In this document: positions 14,715 through 22,689 of the stretch, one piece after another | Layout: each line of letters starts with the position of its first letter | How positions within the stretch are numbered: the first letter of the stretch is position 1 | From: Insolitispirillum peregrinum | GTDB taxonomy: Bacteria; Pseudomonadota; Alphaproteobacteria; Rhodospirillales; Rhodospirillaceae | Direction: 5' to 3' (one strand) | Assembly (NCBI RefSeq): GCF_042665255.1 | Contig: NZ_JBHTCD010000043.1 | DNA: 37,536 bases | Notes under the pieces: model-generated | Told to the model about the DNA's origin: nothing | The model's input: the letters and a program-made list of their open reading frames with translations, nothing else | The model's database searches: none | Translations under genes and position numbers: made by a program

Positions 14715-15827
14715 ATGGCATTTCAGTTCAAGACACTGGCCCGCCGGATGGCGCTGGCCGGAACCGTTGCTGCCGTGGCTTTGGGCGCGTTGGCGTCAAC
14801 CGCGTCGGCGAAGGATTACCTGTTGACCGGCTCGCATTCCGGCAAGCTGTTCCTGTTTGACCCGGCAAAGCGCACGCTGGTGCGGGAAATTTCCCTGCCG
14901 GGCGGCACCCCACTGGGGGTGCAGCCATCCAGCGACGGCAAGATCGTTTATGTGATGAACGACAAGCTGGGGGCGCTGAACGGCGTCGAGCTGGATACCG
15001 GCAAGCCGGTGTTTCATGCCTCGCTGAGTGAGGGGGATGTGCGCGGCAAGGGCTTTGTCGGGCTGGCCCTGTCGCGCGATGACAAGGAACTGTATGCGGT
15101 TGTCTATCGCACCCGCCTGCACAAGACCGAATACGAAGTCCTGCAACCGGAAATCCAGGTGTTTTCGGTTGCCGATGGCCTGAACGCCAAGCCGGTCCGT
15201 ACCTTCCCGGTTGCCCGCCAGACGGCGCAGATTCATTTCTCGACCGATGGCAGCAAGCTGTACGCCATCGGGGCCAATGTCGATATCCTCGATCCCAAGA
15301 CCGGGGCCAAACAAGGCTCGTTCCCGCTGCGCGACGGCAACCGCCCGAATCTCAGCGCACCCGACATGCTGGCGATCTGGAGCCAGCACAGCCAGACCAA
15401 CGTCTGGACAGCGCCGATTTTCTCGGCCCGCACCGACCTGCCGCAGACCGACCCGGCGGCGTTCCAGACCGGCATCATGCAGCTGGATCTGGCCAGCGGG
15501 CAGATGCGGATGGACGAGTTTGAAAACACCAGCCATGTGATTTTCTCGTCTACCCTCAACCCGGTCAACCGCGACGAGGTCTATACCGTCTATACCCAGT
15601 TGTCGAAGGTCAACATCCGCGACAAAACGCTGGTCAAGCGGGTGGAACTCGACCACACCTATTATGCCATCAACATTTCGGCCGATGGCAAAGAGGTCTA
15701 TGTCGGGGGCACGATGGACGACATTGCGGTCTATGACACCGCCACCCTGAGCAAGATCGGCAGCATGTCCCTGCCCGATGGCAGCGACATGTCGGCGTCG
15801 TGGATGCAGATTGTGAAACGGGATTGA
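14715..15827 (+). CDS. qhpB: QHNDH beta subunit (beta-propeller)
   Basis: The precursor is 370 residues, with signal peptide MAFQFKTLARRMALAG and on to ASA (cleavage near residue 32). The mature part has repeated propeller blades (SSDGKIVYVMND, LSRDDKELYAVVY, STDGSKLYAIG, SADGKEVYVGG), as in the seven-bladed beta subunit that helps form the amine-binding site. The ATG at 14715 is chosen because of GAGGGGG 8-13 nt upstream and the signal peptide; the frame extends upstream to 14469 but would overlap qhpC. The TGA stop shares one base with the ATG of qhpF (TGATG). Confidence 0.94.
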   Translation: MAFQFKTLARRMALAGTVAAVALGALASTASAKDYLLTGSHSGKLFLFDPAKRTLVREISLPGGTPLGVQPSSDGKIVYVMNDKLGALNGVELDTGKPVFHASLSEGDVRGKGFVGLALSRDDKELYAVVYRTRLHKTEYEVLQPEIQVFSVADGLNAKPVRTFPVARQTAQIHFSTDGSKLYAIGANVDILDPKTGAKQGSFPLRDGNRPNLSAPDMLAIWSQHSQTNVWTAPIFSARTDLPQTDPAAFQTGIMQLDLASGQMRMDEFENTSHVIFSSTLNPVNRDEVYTVYTQLSKVNIRDKTLVKRVELDHTYYAINISADGKEVYVGGTMDDIAVYDTATLSKIGSMSLPDGSDMSASWMQIVKRD

Positions 15828-17530
15828 TGGACGGAACAGACTCCGACCAGCTGCGCCAGCACCGGCGCTGGATGGTGGCCTGGGTGGCAGGATTCCTGCC
15901 GCCCCGGTTGCGCCGTCTGGCGGTGGTGCTGGCGTTGTCGTTGCTGGCCACCGCCGCCGGGCTGGTGCAGCCGATGCTGACCAAGGCGCTGATTGATCAG
16001 GCCTTGCCCGACCGGCGGATGGATCTGGTGATCCTGCTGTGTGGCGGCCTGTTCGCCATGTCGGTGTTTTCATTGCTGTTGGGATACGGGACGCGCTTGC
16101 TGTATGTGCGGGTGTCGGGTGACCTGTTGTTTTCCCTGCGGGAATCGCTGTTCCGCCACCTGATGAGCCTGTCGCCGCGCTGGTTTGCCCGTGCCCGCGA
16201 GGGCGACCTGTTCAGCCGTCTGGATGGCGACATTACCGAGGTCCAGCGCTTTACCCTCGACGGGGCGCTGGCGGCGATCAATTCCACCTTTGCCCTGATC
16301 GGGGCGGTGATTGCGATGATCAGCCTGAGTGTGCCGCTGACGCTGATGTGTCTGGCGGTGCTGCCGTTGCAGATGGCGCTGGTGGCACGCTTTCGTCCCC
16401 GTATCGAGCAGCAGACCCGGCAGGTGCGCCAGCGGGCGGCCGATCTGGGGGCGTTCTTTTTCGACACTTTGCCCGCCGCCAAGGTCATTCAGGCCCATTC
16501 GGCGCAAGAGCGGGAAAGCGACCGCCTGCACCGGCTGAACGGTCTGTACCTGGGCGAGTTGCTGCGGCAGGAGCGTCTGGGGTTCTTCGCTGGCGCCGGG
16601 CCGTCGTTGATCATGAGCGCGGCAACGGCACTGATTTTCGTCTTTGGTGCGGCCAGCGTGCTGGGCCAGAGCCTGACCATCGGGGCAATGGTGGCCTTTA
16701 CCTCCTATCTGGGGCGGGCGGCGGCTCCCTTGCAGTCGTACCTCGGCCTGTGGGTGGCCAGTCGGCGGGCGCTGGTCAGCCTCGACCGCCTCGCGGACTT
16801 GCGACTGGTGCCGCCAGAGGTCTGTTCCCCGGCCTCGCCGCAGCCGTTGCCCGATCCGCTGCGCGGGGCGGTATCGTTGCGGCAGGTGACGCTGGGCCAT
16901 GATCGCCAGCGCCCGTTGCTGCGGGATCTGTCGCTGGAAATTGCCGCCGGCTCCAGGGTGGCGCTGATCGGGCCGTCAGGGTGCGGGAAAAGCACTCTCT
17001 GTGACCTGCTGTTGCGGCTGTATGACCCCGATCAGGGCGAGGTCTGTCTGGATGGCGTGCCGTTGCCGCGTCTCGATCTGCTGGCCTTGCGGCAGGTGGT
17101 GGCGGTGGTGGCGCAGGATGTGGTGCTGTTGCCCGGTTCGCTGGCCGACAACATCGCCTATGGCGTCGCCCATCCCACCCGCGAGGCGATAGAGCAGGCC
17201 GCCGAAACCGCCGGGTTGGCCGAGGTGATTGCCGCGTTGCCGCACGGGCTGGACAGTCCGGTCGGCAGCCATGGCCGCCTGTTGTCGGGCGGGCAGCGGC
17301 AGCGGGTGGCGCTGGCGCGGGCGGTGCTGCAACGGCCCCGGGTGCTGATCCTTGACGAAGTCACCACCGGCCTTGACCCGGCCTTGCGCGATGCGGTGCT
17401 GGCGACGCTCGACCGGCAGTTCGCCGACTGTACACGGATCATCGTCAGCCATGACCCGCAGGTGATGGCGGGCTGTGATCAGGTGGTTGACCTGGGAGTT
17501 TTGAGGGAAGTGGCATGCGTGTCGGGGTGA
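15827..17530 (+). CDS. qhpF: ABC exporter QhpF
   Basis: This is a 567-residue half-transporter with an N-terminal membrane domain of about six helices (residues 20-310) fused to an ATPase. Walker A is GPSGCGKST (382-390), the signature is LSGGQRQRVAL, and Walker B is VLILDEVTTGLD, with the switch His in VSHDPQ. In the known qhp system this transporter carries the crosslinked gamma subunit out of the cytoplasm, since QhpC lacks a Sec signal. There is no N-terminal C39 peptidase domain, consistent with a separate leader protease (QhpE) encoded by the next gene, which overlaps it by 16 nt. The start is set by the TGATG junction with qhpB. Confidence 0.93.
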   Translation: MDGTDSDQLRQHRRWMVAWVAGFLPPRLRRLAVVLALSLLATAAGLVQPMLTKALIDQALPDRRMDLVILLCGGLFAMSVFSLLLGYGTRLLYVRVSGDLLFSLRESLFRHLMSLSPRWFARAREGDLFSRLDGDITEVQRFTLDGALAAINSTFALIGAVIAMISLSVPLTLMCLAVLPLQMALVARFRPRIEQQTRQVRQRAADLGAFFFDTLPAAKVIQAHSAQERESDRLHRLNGLYLGELLRQERLGFFAGAGPSLIMSAATALIFVFGAASVLGQSLTIGAMVAFTSYLGRAAAPLQSYLGLWVASRRALVSLDRLADLRLVPPEVCSPASPQPLPDPLRGAVSLRQVTLGHDRQRPLLRDLSLEIAAGSRVALIGPSGCGKSTLCDLLLRLYDPDQGEVCLDGVPLPRLDLLALRQVVAVVAQDVVLLPGSLADNIAYGVAHPTREAIEQAAETAGLAEVIAALPHGLDSPVGSHGRLLSGGQRQRVALARAVLQRPRVLILDEVTTGLDPALRDAVLATLDRQFADCTRIIVSHDPQVMAGCDQVVDLGVLREVACVSG

Positions 17531-18252
17531 TTGATACCGGGTTGGCTCCTGCCGTGCTGGCGGCGGGCGGGGTGCTGTTGGGCGAAGAGCAGGAGGCGCA
17601 CGGCCACGGGGTGTTGACCTCGACCCTGTTGACGGCGACCATCCCGCCGTCGGCCCTGTTGTGTGTGCCGGTGTTCGATCAGCGCGGCGTCACCACCCCG
17701 CTGGCGGTGGCCGAAGCCCTTGACCGGCTGTGTGCCGAAGGGGTCGGGATGATCCTGCTGGCGTTGGGGCTGGCCCATGACCGTGATGTGCTGCGTGATG
17801 CCTGCCAGCGGGCGGCGGCGGCGGGAGTGCTGCTGGTGGCGTCGGCTCCGGCTCGTGGCGGGGCTTGCTATCCGGCGTCCTATCCGGCGGTGATCTCGGT
17901 CTGTGGCGATGCTCGCTGTCAGGACGGCGAGGCCAGTTGGCTGGGCGGCACCCCGGCGCTGTTCGGGGCCTCGCCGTTGCCGCCGTCTTCGGCTCCGCGC
18001 ACCATGGCCGGGGCCAGCATGGCCGCCGCCCGCTTTGTCGCCTGGGCCTATCCCCGGCTGATCGACGTGCCGGATATCGCAGAAGCCTTGCGGACTTTTC
18101 CCGCTGCCTGTGCTTATCATGGGCGGGAACGGATTGGTGGGGGTATGCATGAAGAAAACGGTGGTGATGATCAGCGCCCTGCTGGCCGCAGCGGTACTGA
18201 TACCGCAGCGGGATGCCGGGGCGGTGGTGATTCTGGACAGCACATGGCGTGA
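17515..18252 (+). CDS. qhpE: Subtilisin-like leader protease QhpE
   Basis: The protein is 245 residues with S8-type catalytic residues: D7 (VIDTG), H29 (HGHGV) and S168 (AGASMAAA). I do not see the usual oxyanion Asn; the expected place reads VASAPARGG. No signal peptide is present, so it should cut the QhpC leader in the cytoplasm before export by QhpF. This size is short for subtilases but suits QhpE. The last 34 codons, a Gly-rich low-complexity tail, overlap the start of the next gene out of frame by 104 nt. The functional protein may really end near residue 210 (about CAYHGRERIGGG), or the tail may be genuine. Confidence 0.88.
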   Translation: MRVGVIDTGLAPAVLAAGGVLLGEEQEAHGHGVLTSTLLTATIPPSALLCVPVFDQRGVTTPLAVAEALDRLCAEGVGMILLALGLAHDRDVLRDACQRAAAAGVLLVASAPARGGACYPASYPAVISVCGDARCQDGEASWLGGTPALFGASPLPPSSAPRTMAGASMAAARFVAWAYPRLIDVPDIAEALRTFPAACAYHGRERIGGGMHEENGGDDQRPAGRSGTDTAAGCRGGGDSGQHMA

Positions 18253-19078
18253 AGACGGCGGCAGCAAGGGGCAGGAGAGCAAAGGCTTCGCTTCGGCGCT
18301 GGCACTGGCCGCTCAACCACAATTCGCGGCGGTGCTGGCATTTGCCAGTGATGGCACAACCTGGGGCGAAGCATCGGGAACGTGGATCGGCAACGACGAC
18401 CAAAACCGCGCCTACATCCTGACCGCCGCCCACGTCTTTGAACTGCCCGCCCGCACGGATGCCTATGTGGTGCGCGGGCCGAACGGCAAGATACTGAAGA
18501 TCGACAAACTGTGGCTGCATCCGCGCTGGAACGGCGATACCGACACCCGGACCGGCTATGACATTGCCCTGTTGCGCCTGAGCGGCCCGGTCACCGGCAT
18601 CGGCGAGCCGCCGGTTCTGTATTCAGGCAAGGCCGAGGCAGGCAAGTTGCTGACCTTTGTCGGCTATGGCAGCCGGGGCATCGGCAGCACCGGCCAGCAG
18701 GACCGCTTTTACAGCGGTTCGGACAAGGCGGCGGCGCAGGGGGTGGTGGACCAGTTCGAACCGTTCGACAAAACCGCCTCGGACAGCGACGACGCCGGGA
18801 ATTACCTCGGTGTGTTCCTGCCAAAAGAAGACGGCAGCCTGAAAAACCCCTATGGCGGCAAGAACCGCCCGGTCAACCGGCTGGTCGGCCTGCTGGGGTC
18901 AGGCGACAGCGGCGGCTCGGCATGGATTCAGACTGGCGGTCAGTGGCTGCTGGCCGGGATCAACTCCAACGGCGACAACAACGCCGAATACGGCAGCTCG
19001 TCATGGTTCTGCCGGGTGTCGCCGCACCGCGAGTGGATCAGCCGTATTTTCCCGGCGGCGAAGTTTCAGGGGGAGTGA
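18149..19078 (+). CDS. Secreted trypsin-like serine protease (S1 family), last gene of the qhp cluster
   Basis: The product is a 309-residue precursor with a signal peptide (MKKTVVMISALLAAAVLIPQ, cut near AGA, residue 25). The chymotrypsin-fold triad is complete: H95 (LTAAHVF), D138 (GYDIALL) and S254 (GSGDSGGSAW). The ATG at 18149 has GGTGGGGG 8 nt upstream; upstream in-frame starts at 18110 and 18119 would put extra residues before the signal peptide. It lies inside the 3' end of qhpE, in another frame, and is codirectional with the whole operon. This protease is not among the qhp genes I know from Paracoccus. It may process a periplasmic subunit, release amines from peptides, or act in quality control; these are guesses. 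The next genes are convergent. Confidence 0.85.
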   Translation: MKKTVVMISALLAAAVLIPQRDAGAVVILDSTWREDGGSKGQESKGFASALALAAQPQFAAVLAFASDGTTWGEASGTWIGNDDQNRAYILTAAHVFELPARTDAYVVRGPNGKILKIDKLWLHPRWNGDTDTRTGYDIALLRLSGPVTGIGEPPVLYSGKAEAGKLLTFVGYGSRGIGSTGQQDRFYSGSDKAAAQGVVDQFEPFDKTASDSDDAGNYLGVFLPKEDGSLKNPYGGKNRPVNRLVGLLGSGDSGGSAWIQTGGQWLLAGINSNGDNNAEYGSSSWFCRVSPHREWISRIFPAAKFQGE

Positions 19079-19084
19079 GGGAAC

Positions 19085-19132
19085 GGGGGCCGGGGCCTCA
19101 AGGCCCCGGCGAGGTGTGGAGCAGCGCTCCAC
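19085..19132. repeat. 48-bp double-hairpin intergenic repeat, copy 1
   Basis: It has a stem CCGGGGCC-TCAA-GGCCCCGG followed by GTGGAGC-AGC-GCTCCAC. It matches the reverse complement of 25866-25913 at 46 of 48 positions. It lies between convergent genes (the serine protease and the decarboxylase), so it may end transcription from both sides. The form is REP-like. Confidence 0.9.
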
Positions 19133-19155
19133 TATCCTGTTCCCCTCGTCCCCCC

Positions 19156-21444
19156 TTATTCCTCGGCCACGCAGTCCGAGAAGTAGCGGATTTCGCCGTT
19201 TTCGCCCTTTTCCTGCACCAGCCCGTGGATATCGGTCTCGAAACCCGGACATTCGCGGGAGAACTCGCGGTTAAAGCGCAGGTAATCGACGATTTCCTTG
19301 CTGAAGACTTCGCCGGGGATCAACAGCGGAATGCCGGGCGGATAGGGCGTTACCAGACTGGTGGTGACGCGGCCTTCCAGCTCGTCGATCGGCACGCGCT
19401 GGGTCTTGCGGCGGGCGATGTGCGAAAATGCTTCCGAGGGCGACATGGCCGGGCGGTGGTCGCCGAGGTAAATCTCGGTCGACAGGCGCGCCACATCGTA
19501 CTTGGCATACAGCTGGTGAACGTGCTGCGACAGGTCGCGCAGGCCCATGCGTTCGTAATTGGGCTGCTTGGTGCAGAATTCGGGCATCACGCGCCACAGC
19601 GGTTGATTACGGTCGTAATCGTCCTTGCACTGCTGGAGGGCGGCGAGCAGCGTGTTCCAGCGGCCCTTGGTGATGCCGATGGTGAACATGATGAAAAAGC
19701 TGTAGAGGCCGGTCTTTTCCACCACCACTCCGTGCTCGACGAGGTACTTGGAGACGATGGAGGCCGGAATGCCGCTTTCCTCGAACCGGCCGTCGATGTT
19801 CAGGCCCGGGGTGATGATTGTCGCCTTGATCGGGTCGAGCATGTTAAAGCCGCGCACCATGTCACCGAAGCCATGCCACGCATCTTCGCCCGAGGTTTCG
19901 ACGGCTTCGCTGTCGGTCTTTTTCAGTTCCCAGTCAGCGGCGCGGCCAATGCCTTCTTCGGCCAGATTGTCCGGTCCCCAGACCTTGAACCACCAGTCGT
20001 CGCCGTATTCCTCGTCAACCTTGCGCATGGCGCGGCGGAAATCGAGCGCTTCGGCCAGACTTTCTTCGACCAGCGCGGTGCCGCCCGGCGGCTCCATCAT
20101 CGCCGCCGCCACGTCGCAGCTGGCGATGATCGAATACTGCGGGCTGGTCGAGGTGTGCATCAGGTAGGATTCATTGAACAGGTGGCGGTCGAGCTTTGTT
20201 TCCTCGCTGTCCTGCACCAGAATGTGGCTGGCTTGGCTGATCCCGGCCAGCAGCTTGTGGACTGACTGGGTGGCATAGGTCACCGAATGCTTCATTCTGC
20301 CCCGTTTGCGGCCCATCGCGTGATAGGTGCCGTAGAACGGATGAAAGGCCGCATGCGGCAGCCAGGCCTCGTCGAAATGCAGGGTTTCAACGTAGCCGTC
20401 GAGCAGCTCCTTCACCACTTCGGTGTTGTAGAGCACGCCGTCATAGGTCGATTGGGTCAGGGTCAGGATGCGCGGCTTGACCGTTTCGGGATCAACGCCT
20501 TCCAGCAGCGGATGCGAGCGGATTTTTTCCTTGATCGCTTCGGGCTCGAATTCCGAGCGGTGGATTGGCCCGATGATGCCCCAGTGGTTGCGGGTCGGCT
20601 TGAGGAAAATCGGGATCGCACCGATCATCACGATCGCATGCAGGATCGACTTGTGACAGTTGCGGTCAACGATCACCACATCCCCGGGGGCCACGCTGTG
20701 GTGCCAAACCACCTTGTTGGAGGTGGAGGTGCCGTTGGTGACGAAATAGCAGTGGTCGGCGTTGAAAATGCGCGCGGCGTTCTTTTCGGAATCGCCGATG
20801 GCACCGTTGTGATCCAGCAACTGGCCCAGTTCTTCCACCGCGTTGCACACGTCGGCGCGCAGCATGTTTTCGCCGTAGAACTGGTGATACATCTGCCCGA
20901 TGGGCGACTTCAGGAAGGCCACGCCGCCGGAGTGCCCCGGGCAATGCCAAGAGTAAGAACCGTCTTCGGCATAATTCAGCAGCGCCTTGAAGAACGGCGG
21001 CTGAATGTATTCGAGATAGTTCTTGGCCTCGCGGATGATGTGGCGGGCGACGAATTCCGGCGTGTCTTCGAAGGCATGGATAAAGCCGTGCAGCTCGCGC
21101 AGGACATCGTTCGGCAGGTGCCGCGAGGTCTTGGTCTCGCCGTAGACATAGATCGGAACGTCTTCGTTCTTGGAGCGGACTTCCTGAATGAAGGTGCGCA
21201 GGTTCAGAACGGCTGGATCGAGATCGGGGCCGGGGGTGAATTCTTCGTCGTCGATGGACAGCACAAAAGCCGACGCCCGGCTTTGCTGCTGCGCGAATTG
21301 CGAAAGGTCGCCGTAGCTGGTCGCACCCAGAACCTCGAAGCCTTCCTTTTCGATGGCTTCGGCAAGGGCCCGGATACCAAAGCCCGAAGTGTTCTCGGAC
21401 CGAAAATCCTCATCGATGATCACGATGGGAAAGTGAAACTTCAT
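19156..21444 (-). CDS. PLP-dependent Arg/Orn/Lys decarboxylase (biodegradative type)
   Basis: The protein is 762 residues, the length of the AdiA/CadA/SpeC family. It has an N-terminal wing or receiver-like domain (IVIIDEDFRSENTSG), a core with SWHCPGHSGG, and PLP-binding K397 in ATQSVHKLLAG. The C-terminal domain reads YPPGIPLLIPGEVF. The enzyme decarboxylates a basic amino acid to a polyamine-type amine in the cytoplasm, either in acid resistance or in polyamine synthesis. Arginine is my first guess because of the overall AdiA-like layout, but substrate choice is not proven. AGGAG lies 8 nt before the ATG. A -10-like TATAGT (minus strand of 21507-21512) lies upstream, after the tRNA terminator. 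It is convergent with the qhp cluster. Confidence 0.9.
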   Translation of the reverse strand: MKFHFPIVIIDEDFRSENTSGFGIRALAEAIEKEGFEVLGATSYGDLSQFAQQQSRASAFVLSIDDEEFTPGPDLDPAVLNLRTFIQEVRSKNEDVPIYVYGETKTSRHLPNDVLRELHGFIHAFEDTPEFVARHIIREAKNYLEYIQPPFFKALLNYAEDGSYSWHCPGHSGGVAFLKSPIGQMYHQFYGENMLRADVCNAVEELGQLLDHNGAIGDSEKNAARIFNADHCYFVTNGTSTSNKVVWHHSVAPGDVVIVDRNCHKSILHAIVMIGAIPIFLKPTRNHWGIIGPIHRSEFEPEAIKEKIRSHPLLEGVDPETVKPRILTLTQSTYDGVLYNTEVVKELLDGYVETLHFDEAWLPHAAFHPFYGTYHAMGRKRGRMKHSVTYATQSVHKLLAGISQASHILVQDSEETKLDRHLFNESYLMHTSTSPQYSIIASCDVAAAMMEPPGGTALVEESLAEALDFRRAMRKVDEEYGDDWWFKVWGPDNLAEEGIGRAADWELKKTDSEAVETSGEDAWHGFGDMVRGFNMLDPIKATIITPGLNIDGRFEESGIPASIVSKYLVEHGVVVEKTGLYSFFIMFTIGITKGRWNTLLAALQQCKDDYDRNQPLWRVMPEFCTKQPNYERMGLRDLSQHVHQLYAKYDVARLSTEIYLGDHRPAMSPSEAFSHIARRKTQRVPIDELEGRVTTSLVTPYPPGIPLLIPGEVFSKEIVDYLRFNREFSRECPGFETDIHGLVQEKGENGEIRYFSDCVAEE

Positions 21445-21568
21445 CGACCTGCTCCTGGTGCAACTGTCGGCGCGCGTTTGCTCTGCGGCTGATCACAACG
21501 CCGGACACTATAATGAGTCAGCGCGGTATTGCACCTGACAAACAGGCTGTTGATGTGAAGATACAATG

Positions 21569-21598
21569 AAAAAGGGCCCCGGCTGAACCGGGACCCTT
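21569..21598 (-). terminator. Rho-independent terminator of tRNA-Met
   Basis: The minus-strand transcript reads GGGTCCCGG-TTCAG-CCGGGGCCC followed by five T (arms at 21588-21596 and 21574-21582, T-run from 21573 to 21569). The tRNA gene lies directly upstream. Confidence 0.85.
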
Positions 21599-21602
21599 GA
21601 AC

Positions 21603-21679
21603 TGGTAGCGGAGGAGGGACTCGAACCCCCGACACGCGGATTATGATTCCGCTGCTCTAACCAGCTGAGCTACTCCGCC
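21603..21679 (-). tRNA. tRNA-Met (anticodon CAT), elongator type
   Basis: The 77-nt cloverleaf is complete with encoded CCA. The acceptor is GGCGGAG/CTCCGCT with a G-T pair at 1:72. The D arm includes AGCTCAGCTGGTTAGAGC, the anticodon stem is GCGGA/TCCGC with loop ATCATAA (CAT at 34-36), and the T arm reads GTTCGAGTC. The 1:72 pairing and D-loop fit elongator Met, not initiator. Isoleucine-2 with a lysidine at C34 also uses CAT, but this matches alphaproteobacterial elongator tRNA-Met as I remember it. Confidence 0.93.
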
Positions 21680-21714
21680 ATAAAGGCCGGCGCGTCACCG
21701 CGCCGAGGTGGGTG

Positions 21715-21743
21715 GATATACCAGGGCAACCCGTCCCTGTCAA
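21715..21743 (-). promoter_or_regulatory. Sigma-70-type promoter for tRNA-Met
   Basis: On the minus strand TTGACA (21743-21738), a 17-nt spacer and TATATC (21720-21715) form a near-consensus promoter. The expected transcript start is about 30 nt before the tRNA. A CGGCGCG-GTGA-CGCGCCG hairpin occupies the leader. Confidence 0.85.
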
Positions 21744-21757
21744 GCATCAATTCTGCG

Positions 21758-21801
21758 AAAAAACCGCAGCCAGCCCGGTCGGTCAGCAACCGGGCTGGCT
21801 G
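21758..21801 (-). terminator. Rho-independent terminator of pyrE
   Basis: A 13-bp stem is formed by CAGCCAGCCCGGT (21767-21779) and ACCGGGCTGGCTG (21789-21801). On the minus strand it is followed by CGGTTTTTTCGC. It lies 8 nt past the pyrE stop and ahead of the tRNA promoter. Confidence 0.9.
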
Positions 21802-21809
21802 ATGCCGGA

Positions 21810-22511
21810 TCAGGCCTGTTCGTCAGCGCCACGACCGCCACGGGCGGCCGACCACGACATCGGGTCGTGCAGGAAGGCGCGGACTTCGCTGATCTTTTCC
21901 TTGGTGAAATGGCCGTCGGTTTCGGCGACTTCCAGCACGTCCCACCAGGTGGTCAGGAAGTGCATGGTCAGGCCCTGTTCTTCCAGCGCCTTCAGGGCGT
22001 TGGGGAACACACCGTAGTAGAACACCACGAACGCATGTTCGCAGGTGGCACCGGCGGCGCGCAGGGCGTTGAGGAAGTTCAGCTTGGAACCGCCATCGGT
22101 GGCGAGGTCTTCGACCAGCAGAACGCGCTGGCCTTCCTTCAGGTCGCCTTCGATCTGCGCCATGCGGCCAAAGCCCTTGGGCTTCTTGCGCACGTACTGC
22201 ATCGGCAGGTCCATCTTGTCGGCGACCCAGGCGGCATAGGGGATACCGGCGGTTTCGCCGCCAGCCACGGAGTCAAAGGCTTCATAGCCGACGTGGCGAC
22301 CCATCAGCTCGACGGCCAGATCAATGATCTTCCGGCGGGCGCGCGGATAGGAAATGATCTTGCGGCAGTCGATGTAGACCGGGCTTTTCCAGCCAGCGGT
22401 CAGGGTGTACGGGTCTTCGGGGCGAAAGTTGATCGCCTTCAGCTCCAGCAGAATACGGGCAGCAGTCAGGGCAGCGGCCTTTTGCTCCGGCGTGCGGGAA
22501 ACGGTCAGCAT
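21810..22511 (-). CDS. pyrE: Orotate phosphoribosyltransferase
   Basis: The 233-residue enzyme of UMP synthesis converts orotate and PRPP to OMP in the cytoplasm. The PRPP-binding loop is VLLVEDLATDGGSK (residues 130-143). The catalytic flexible loop with YVRKKPKGFG (107-116) and the orotate-contact region YIDCRK near residue 47 are also visible. AAGGAAGG lies about 9 nt before the ATG. It stands alone with its own terminator and is divergent from the crotonase gene. Length and motifs are normal for the family. Confidence 0.95.
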   Translation of the reverse strand: MLTVSRTPEQKAAALTAARILLELKAINFRPEDPYTLTAGWKSPVYIDCRKIISYPRARRKIIDLAVELMGRHVGYEAFDSVAGGETAGIPYAAWVADKMDLPMQYVRKKPKGFGRMAQIEGDLKEGQRVLLVEDLATDGGSKLNFLNALRAAGATCEHAFVVFYYGVFPNALKALEEQGLTMHFLTTWWDVLEVAETDGHFTKEKISEVRAFLHDPMSWSAARGGRGADEQA

Positions 22512-22689
22512 GGATACGCCTTCCTTGTGGGCATGGAACGGGGGAATGGGTTATGGTGGCGTCTGTTTACGGCCTAATGACCCGTTGCACAATCATAGAA
22601 ACGCCCTTGAGGTGCAGAAACTGGCGGGATTGGCCTGTCGCCTGCCCCTGTTGCCCCAACGAGGCGCCCCCTGACCAAAGAGGAAGTCC

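Noticed and set aside
19156..20265. Long plus-strand frame across the decarboxylase gene (18922-20265)
   Set aside because: It is the antisense shadow of a complete decarboxylase and has no recognisable domain.
21445..21568. Regulatory RNA or riboswitch before the decarboxylase gene
   Set aside because: Only a -10-like TATAGT was visible; no conserved riboswitch core or stable multi-stem fold could be seen by eye.
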